From Variovorax sp. RA8 (lineage in GTDB: Bacteria; Pseudomonadota; Gammaproteobacteria; Burkholderiales; Burkholderiaceae_C): 64,000 bases of DNA. The stretch is from positions 5,642,001 through 5,706,000 of the forward strand of contig NZ_LR594662.1 of NCBI RefSeq assembly GCF_901827175.1. Direction: 5' to 3'. A model generated the notes under the pieces. That model worked only from the letters and a program-made list of their open reading frames with translations. It searched no databases and was not told where the DNA came from. Positions 59,795 to 64,000 of this stretch are shown piece after piece. Made by a program: the position numbers and the translations under genes. Numbering within the stretch: position 1 is the first letter of the stretch; every line of letters begins with the position of its first letter.

Positions 59795-60931
59795 ATGAAT
59801 TTCGAACTGAACGAGGATCAGGCCGCACTGGCGGAAAGCCTGCAGCGCATGCTGGCTGACCGCTGCGCCTTCGAGCAGCGCCGCGCGCTGGTGGCCTCCG
59901 GCGCGGCGCACGACGACAAGACCTGGGGCGCACTCGCCGAGCTGGGCGTGACCGCACTGCCGCTGCCCGAGGCGCACGGCGGCTTCGGCGGCGGCGCGCG
60001 CGACCTGCTGCCGGTGATGCAGGCCCTGGGCCGGTCGCTGTCGATGGAACCCTTTCTCGCAAGCACGGTGCTCGCGGGCACCGCCCTGCGCCTGGGCGCG
60101 GACGAGGCCACGCAGTCGCGCCTGCTCCCTCGCATGGCCAGCGGCGAACTCGTGCTGGCCTGGGCCCACGACGAGCCCGCCGGCCGGCACGCGCCGTTGT
60201 GGGTGGAGACGCGCGCCGAGCGCAGGAACGGCCGCTGGGTGCTCGACGGCATCAAGTCGAACGTGCTGGCAGGCGGCCTCGCGCAGCACATCGTCGTGAG
60301 CGCGCGCGTCAGCGGCGCGCCGGCCGATCCGGACGGCTGCGCCCTCTTCCTGGTGGACCCGAAGGGTGCCGGCGTGGCGCTGCGGGAGTTCCGGCTGGTC
60401 GACGACACCAGCGCGGGCGAGCTCGCACTGCGCGAAGCCGAGGCCGAGCCGCTGTCCGATCCGCTCGACGCGGCGCATGCGCGTCGCGCCATCGAAGGCA
60501 CCGTGGCCGCCGGCATCGCCGCCGTCTGCGCCGACATGACGGGCGCCGCCCAGGCGGCGTACGAACTCGCGATGGACTACCTGCGCACGCGCATGCAATT
60601 CGGCCGCCTCATCGGCGAGAACCAGGCCCTGCGCCACCGCGCGGCCGAGATGCTGGTCTGCCTGGAGATGGCGCGCAGCATGGCCATGGCCGCGGCCGTG
60701 GCGGCCGACGAACCCGAAGGCGACGGCGCGACCTTGGACCTGCACCGCGCCAAGCTGTCGGTGGCCCGCAATGCACGCCAGGTGGCGCATGGCGCGATCC
60801 AGCTGCACGGCGGCATCGGGATGACCGAGGAATACGCCGTGGGTCACTGCCTGCGCCGCATCCACGTGCTGGACCAGCTGTTCGGCGATGCCGATGCCCA
60901 CGCCGCGCGCCTTGCGGCCGCCCTGAACTGA
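59795..60931 (+). CDS. Acyl-CoA dehydrogenase (subunit 2 of a paired enzyme)
   Basis: This 378-residue protein, MNFELNEDQAALAESLQRMLADRCAFEQRR through IGENQALRHRAAEMLV and GAIQLHGGIGMTEEYAVGHCLRR, is the smaller, diverged ACAD partner. The EPGSGSD FAD motif of subunit 1 is replaced by a loose AHDEPAGRH, so it probably contributes only part of the FAD site in a mixed tetramer. CAGGAG precedes its ATG. Confidence 0.88.
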   Translation: MNFELNEDQAALAESLQRMLADRCAFEQRRALVASGAAHDDKTWGALAELGVTALPLPEAHGGFGGGARDLLPVMQALGRSLSMEPFLASTVLAGTALRLGADEATQSRLLPRMASGELVLAWAHDEPAGRHAPLWVETRAERRNGRWVLDGIKSNVLAGGLAQHIVVSARVSGAPADPDGCALFLVDPKGAGVALREFRLVDDTSAGELALREAEAEPLSDPLDAAHARRAIEGTVAAGIAAVCADMTGAAQAAYELAMDYLRTRMQFGRLIGENQALRHRAAEMLVCLEMARSMAMAAAVAADEPEGDGATLDLHRAKLSVARNARQVAHGAIQLHGGIGMTEEYAVGHCLRRIHVLDQLFGDADAHAARLAAALN

Positions 60932-60944
60932 GGAACGCGAGCCC

Positions 60945-62474
60945 ATGAGCACCCCGATGATCTACCTGGACGGCCGCGGCATGCCGCGCGACGAGGTGCT
61001 GCGCGTCGCGCAGCAGGCCGCTGCCGGATTCGAACAGCTCGGCGTGCAGGAGGGCGACACCGTCGCGCTCCTGCTTCGCAACGACTTCGCCTTCTTCGAG
61101 GTGCAGCAGGCCGCCGCGGCGGTCGGCGCCTACGGAGTGCCACTCAACTGGCACGGACGCAGCGACGAGCTGATCTACGTGCTGGAGGACGCGAAGCCGA
61201 AGGTGCTGGTGGCGCACGCCGACCTCCTCGACCCGATCCGCGCCCTGGTCCCCGCCGGCATTCGCGTCTTCGTGGTGCCGACGCCACCGGAGATCCAGGC
61301 GCACTACGACGTTCCTGCCGGCCTCGCGCAGCCGCGGCCGGGCGACGCCGTGTGGCGCGACTGGGCGCAGCGCTTCGAGCCGCTGCAGGCGCCGCCGCGC
61401 CGCAGCCGCGCGACGATGATCTACACCTCCGGCACCACCGGCCACCCGAAAGGCGTCAGGCGCGAGCCCGCGACGCCCGAGGAAAGCCGGGCCTACGTGG
61501 AGCTCTTCGCCAGCGTGTACGGCATGAAGCCCGGCGTCCGCGCGCTGGTGAGCGGCCCGCTCTACCACGCCTCGCCCAATGCCTACGGCCGCCACGCGCT
61601 GATGACGGCCGAGGTGCTGGTGCTCCAGTCCAAGTTCGACCCGGAAGAGACGCTCGCGCTGATCGAGAAGCACCGCATCGACAACGCGGTGATGGTCCCG
61701 ACGATGTTCGTGCGCATGCTCAAGCTGCCGGCCGAGGTGCGCAAGCGCTACGACGTGAGCTCGCTCAGTTGGGTCACGCATACCGGTGCGCCCTGCCCGC
61801 GCGAGGTGAAGAAGGATCTGATGGACTGGTGGGGCCCGGTGGTCTACGAGACCTACGGCGGCACCGAGGTCGGCACCGCCACCCTCGCCACGCCGCAGGA
61901 CTGGCTCGAGCACCCCGGCTGCGTGGGCATGCCCACGCCCGGCACCCGCCTGGCCTTCTACGACGAGCAGGGCCACCGCCTCGCCGAGGGCGAGACCGGC
62001 GAGATCTACGCGCGCGTGCCGGCCTATGCCGACTTCACCTACCTCAACCACGAGGAGAAGCGCAGGAGCGTGGAACGCGACGGACTCATCAGCCTCGGCG
62101 ACGTCGGCTATATGAAGGAGGGCCGCCTGTACCTGTGCGACCGCCGCTCCGACATGGTGATCTTCGGCGGCACCAACATCTACCCTGCCGAGATCGAGAT
62201 GGTGCTGACGCAATGCCCCGGCGTGAAGGACTGCGCCGTGTTCGGCATTCCGGACGAGGACTTCGGCGAATCGCTCGCCGCGGCGGTCGAGCTGATGCCC
62301 GGCGCGCAGCTGGGCGCCGAGGAAATCCGGGACTACCTGCGGGCCCGCATCGCCAGGTACAAGGTGCCGCGCCGCATCGACTTCCACGCCTCGCTGCCGC
62401 GCGAGGACAGCGGCAAGATCTTCAAGCGCCGGCTGCGCGATCCGTTCTGGCAGAACGCCGGACGCAAGATCTGA
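60945..62474 (+). CDS. AMP-forming acyl-CoA synthetase
   Basis: This 509-residue ANL enzyme has the P-loop TMIYTSGTTGHPKGVRREPA, YETYGGTEVGTATLATP, DRRSDMVIFGGTNIYPAEIEMVLTQ and the C-terminal Lys in LPREDSGKIFKRRLRD. It charges a carboxylic acid with CoA to feed the ACAD pair and hydratase of this operon. It starts 13 bp after the second ACAD. Substrate class is unknown. Confidence 0.9.
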   Translation: MSTPMIYLDGRGMPRDEVLRVAQQAAAGFEQLGVQEGDTVALLLRNDFAFFEVQQAAAAVGAYGVPLNWHGRSDELIYVLEDAKPKVLVAHADLLDPIRALVPAGIRVFVVPTPPEIQAHYDVPAGLAQPRPGDAVWRDWAQRFEPLQAPPRRSRATMIYTSGTTGHPKGVRREPATPEESRAYVELFASVYGMKPGVRALVSGPLYHASPNAYGRHALMTAEVLVLQSKFDPEETLALIEKHRIDNAVMVPTMFVRMLKLPAEVRKRYDVSSLSWVTHTGAPCPREVKKDLMDWWGPVVYETYGGTEVGTATLATPQDWLEHPGCVGMPTPGTRLAFYDEQGHRLAEGETGEIYARVPAYADFTYLNHEEKRRSVERDGLISLGDVGYMKEGRLYLCDRRSDMVIFGGTNIYPAEIEMVLTQCPGVKDCAVFGIPDEDFGESLAAAVELMPGAQLGAEEIRDYLRARIARYKVPRRIDFHASLPREDSGKIFKRRLRDPFWQNAGRKI

Positions 62475-62484
62475 GGCGGGCGCG

Positions 62485-63363
62485 ATGGCCAAGTGGCTGC
62501 AATCCACCGAACACCTCGTGCTCGACGTGCGCGAACGGGTGGCGCGCATCACCCTCAACCGCCCCGAACGGCGCAACGCGCTGTCGTGGGAGCTTCTGAC
62601 CGAGCTGCGCGGCGCGCTGCTGGAGGCGGACGACCTGCGCTCGGTGAGCGTGATCGTGCTGGAGGGCGCGGGCCCGGACTTCTGCGCCGGCTACGACATG
62701 AAGTCGGCCTATGCACGCTACGCCGCCGAGGACGCCGCAGCCCTCGAGTACCGCAGCGGCAGCGGCTCCTTCGACGACGACGCGTGGAAGCTCGAGCGCT
62801 TCCAGGAGCTGCTGCGCACCGCCTTCGTGGTTCACAAGCCGGTGATCGCCAAGGTGCACGGCCATTGCGTCGCCGGTGGCACCGACCTCGCGCTGTACTG
62901 CGACCTGGTGATCGCGGCCGACGACGCGCGCATCGGCTTTCCTGCCACGCGCGCCATGGGTTCGCCGCCCAACCACATGTGGTTCTACAACGTCGGCCCG
63001 CAATGGGCCAAGCGCCTGCTGCTCACCGGCGACGTGGTGAGCGGCGCCGACGCCGCACGCATCGGCCTGGCAGTGGCGAGCGCGCCCGCCGCGCGGCTCG
63101 AAGACGAGGTGATGACGCTGGCGCGCCGGCTCGCCACGGTCGATCCCGAGCTGCTCGCCACGAACAAGCGCATCGTCAACCTGGCGTTGGAGCTGGCCGG
63201 CGCGGGCACGCTGCCGCGCCTGGCGGCCGAGATGGACGCGCGCGCCCACCTCTCGCGCGCCAAGAAGGATTTCGATACCGACGTGGCCGCACATGGCTTC
63301 AAGGCCGCGGTGCGCAAGCGCGACGAGCCCTTCGGGGATGGCGTCGCGCGGCCGAGCTGGTGA
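62485..63363 (+). CDS. Enoyl-CoA hydratase/isomerase-family protein
   Basis: This 292-residue crotonase-fold protein has VARITLNRPERRNALSWELL, the oxyanion-hole segment GAGPDFCAGYDMKS and VIAKVHGHCVAGGTDLALYCDLVIAADDARIGFPAT with IGLAVASAPAARLEDEV. It would hydrate or isomerise the enoyl-CoA made by the ACAD pair. It is 10 bp after the ligase and 29 bp before a TctC gene. Confidence 0.9.
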   Translation: MAKWLQSTEHLVLDVRERVARITLNRPERRNALSWELLTELRGALLEADDLRSVSVIVLEGAGPDFCAGYDMKSAYARYAAEDAAALEYRSGSGSFDDDAWKLERFQELLRTAFVVHKPVIAKVHGHCVAGGTDLALYCDLVIAADDARIGFPATRAMGSPPNHMWFYNVGPQWAKRLLLTGDVVSGADAARIGLAVASAPAARLEDEVMTLARRLATVDPELLATNKRIVNLALELAGAGTLPRLAAEMDARAHLSRAKKDFDTDVAAHGFKAAVRKRDEPFGDGVARPSW

Positions 63364-63392
63364 CCCTGCTTCCCCACTACAAGGAGACGAGC

Positions 63393-64000
63393 ATGCCGAA
63401 GCACTTCTCGCGCGCACGCCGCGCGCTTCTCGCCACCGCCGCCGCGCTTGCAACGGCAGCCCTGCCCGCGGCCGCCCAGGAGGCGCCTTTCCCCAGCAAG
63501 CCGGTGCGCATCGTGATCCCCACCGCGCCCGGCGGCAACCTCGACGTGCTGGCACGCCTGGTCGCCGCCAAGCTCACCGAGGCGTGGGGCCAGCAGGTCA
63601 TCGTGGAATCGAAGCCGGGCGCCAACACCATCCTCGCGACCACCGCGGTCGCCAAGTCGCCGGCCGACGGCTATACGTCGCTCTTCACCATCAGCGGCTT
63701 CATCCAGAACCTCGTGCTGCAGACCAACCCGCAGTACAAGATGACGGACCTGGCGCCGGTGTCGCTGGTGGCCAGCTTTCCGATCGCGCTGGCGGCCAAC
63801 GCGGCGCTGCCGGCCAACGACCTGCCAGGCGTGGTCCGGCTCGCGAAGCAGGCGCCCGAGAAGTACACCTTCGGCAGCTACGGCGTCGGCTCGGGCGCAC
63901 ACCTGATCGGCGAAGGACTCAACAAGGCCGCAGGCATCCGCATCAAGCACGCCGCCTACAAGGGCGAGGCCGCCTCCTTCGTCGACGTCGCCAGCGGCGA
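63393..64000 (+). CDS. Bug/TctC-family periplasmic solute-binding protein (runs off the window)
   Basis: About 203 residues are visible: a signal (FSRARRALLATAAALATAALPAAAQ) and FPSKPVRIVIPTAPGGNLDVLARLVA, GQQVIVESKPGANTILATTAV, SPADGYTSLFTISGFIQ, then AYKGEAASFVDVASG at the edge. It is the fourth orphan TctC receptor. AAGGAG precedes its ATG. The C-terminal lobe is beyond the window. Confidence 0.88.
   Translation, partial: MPKHFSRARRALLATAAALATAALPAAAQEAPFPSKPVRIVIPTAPGGNLDVLARLVAAKLTEAWGQQVIVESKPGANTILATTAVAKSPADGYTSLFTISGFIQNLVLQTNPQYKMTDLAPVSLVASFPIALAANAALPANDLPGVVRLAKQAPEKYTFGSYGVGSGAHLIGEGLNKAAGIRIKHAAYKGEAASFVDVASG

Noticed and set aside
31908..64000. A genuine steroid-degradation cluster
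   Set aside because: KstD-like, Ltp-like and ACAD-pair genes are suggestive, but the ring-opening oxygenases and other KshA/HsaA-type genes are absent in this window.

Overview
The window is high-GC, densely packed bacterial chromosome that most resembles a betaproteobacterium of the Burkholderiales, family Comamonadaceae (Variovorax-like). The grounds are the very high GC codon use, repeated Bug/TctC-type solute-binding proteins without their membrane partners, the hemE-priA neighbourhood, and Comamonadaceae-style palindromic intergenic repeats. The genus is inference; no rRNA or tRNA gene is present to confirm it.

Region 1 (1-7.1 kb) is an amino-acid-type operon. A truncated MocR/GntR regulator is divergent from LysE exporter, EamA exporter, MocR-like aminotransferase, a second LysE, GST-like, PhzF-like, glyoxalase-like and threonine-dehydratase-like genes, several overlapping by 4 bp. 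Region 2 (7.1-31.6 kb) is mostly ordinary chromosome: a cupin/JmjC-like protein, an exported intradiol dioxygenase, a 1338-residue autotransporter, a phosphatase, CutA, small proteins, PEBP, creatininase, a sugar-dehydrogenase-like lipoprotein, AlaX, a DsbD-like reductase with a redoxin, hemE, priA, an AEC carrier, a UvrD/Rep helicase and an outer-membrane phospholipase A. It holds a double gene remnant at 16.5 kb, a structured non-coding region before priA and an in-frame repeat insertion in the helicase.

Region 3 (31.6-64 kb) is one large accessory catabolic locus for an unidentified acid degraded as CoA thioesters. It carries two AMP-forming ligases, three CaiB/BaiF-family proteins (one AMACR-like, one double-length), an acyl-CoA dehydrogenase pair, an enoyl-CoA hydratase, an SDR, two SCP-x-type thiolase plus OB-fold (DUF35) pairs, a ketosteroid-dehydrogenase-like flavoprotein, a quinone reductase, a nitroreductase, an amidohydrolase, two NIPSNAP proteins, four orphan TctC receptors and four FCD-type GntR regulators.

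Nine copies of a palindrome of the form AATGGTnnnACCATT lie in the promoters of this locus, often overlapping a TATAAT-like -10 box, so it reads as one locally controlled regulon. The most unusual gene is a flavin reductase fused to a GntR-type FCD effector domain with no DNA-binding domain (33665-34624). By analogy with the MarR-fused reductase of p-hydroxyphenylacetate hydroxylase, it suggests an effector-gated flavin reductase derived from the local regulators.
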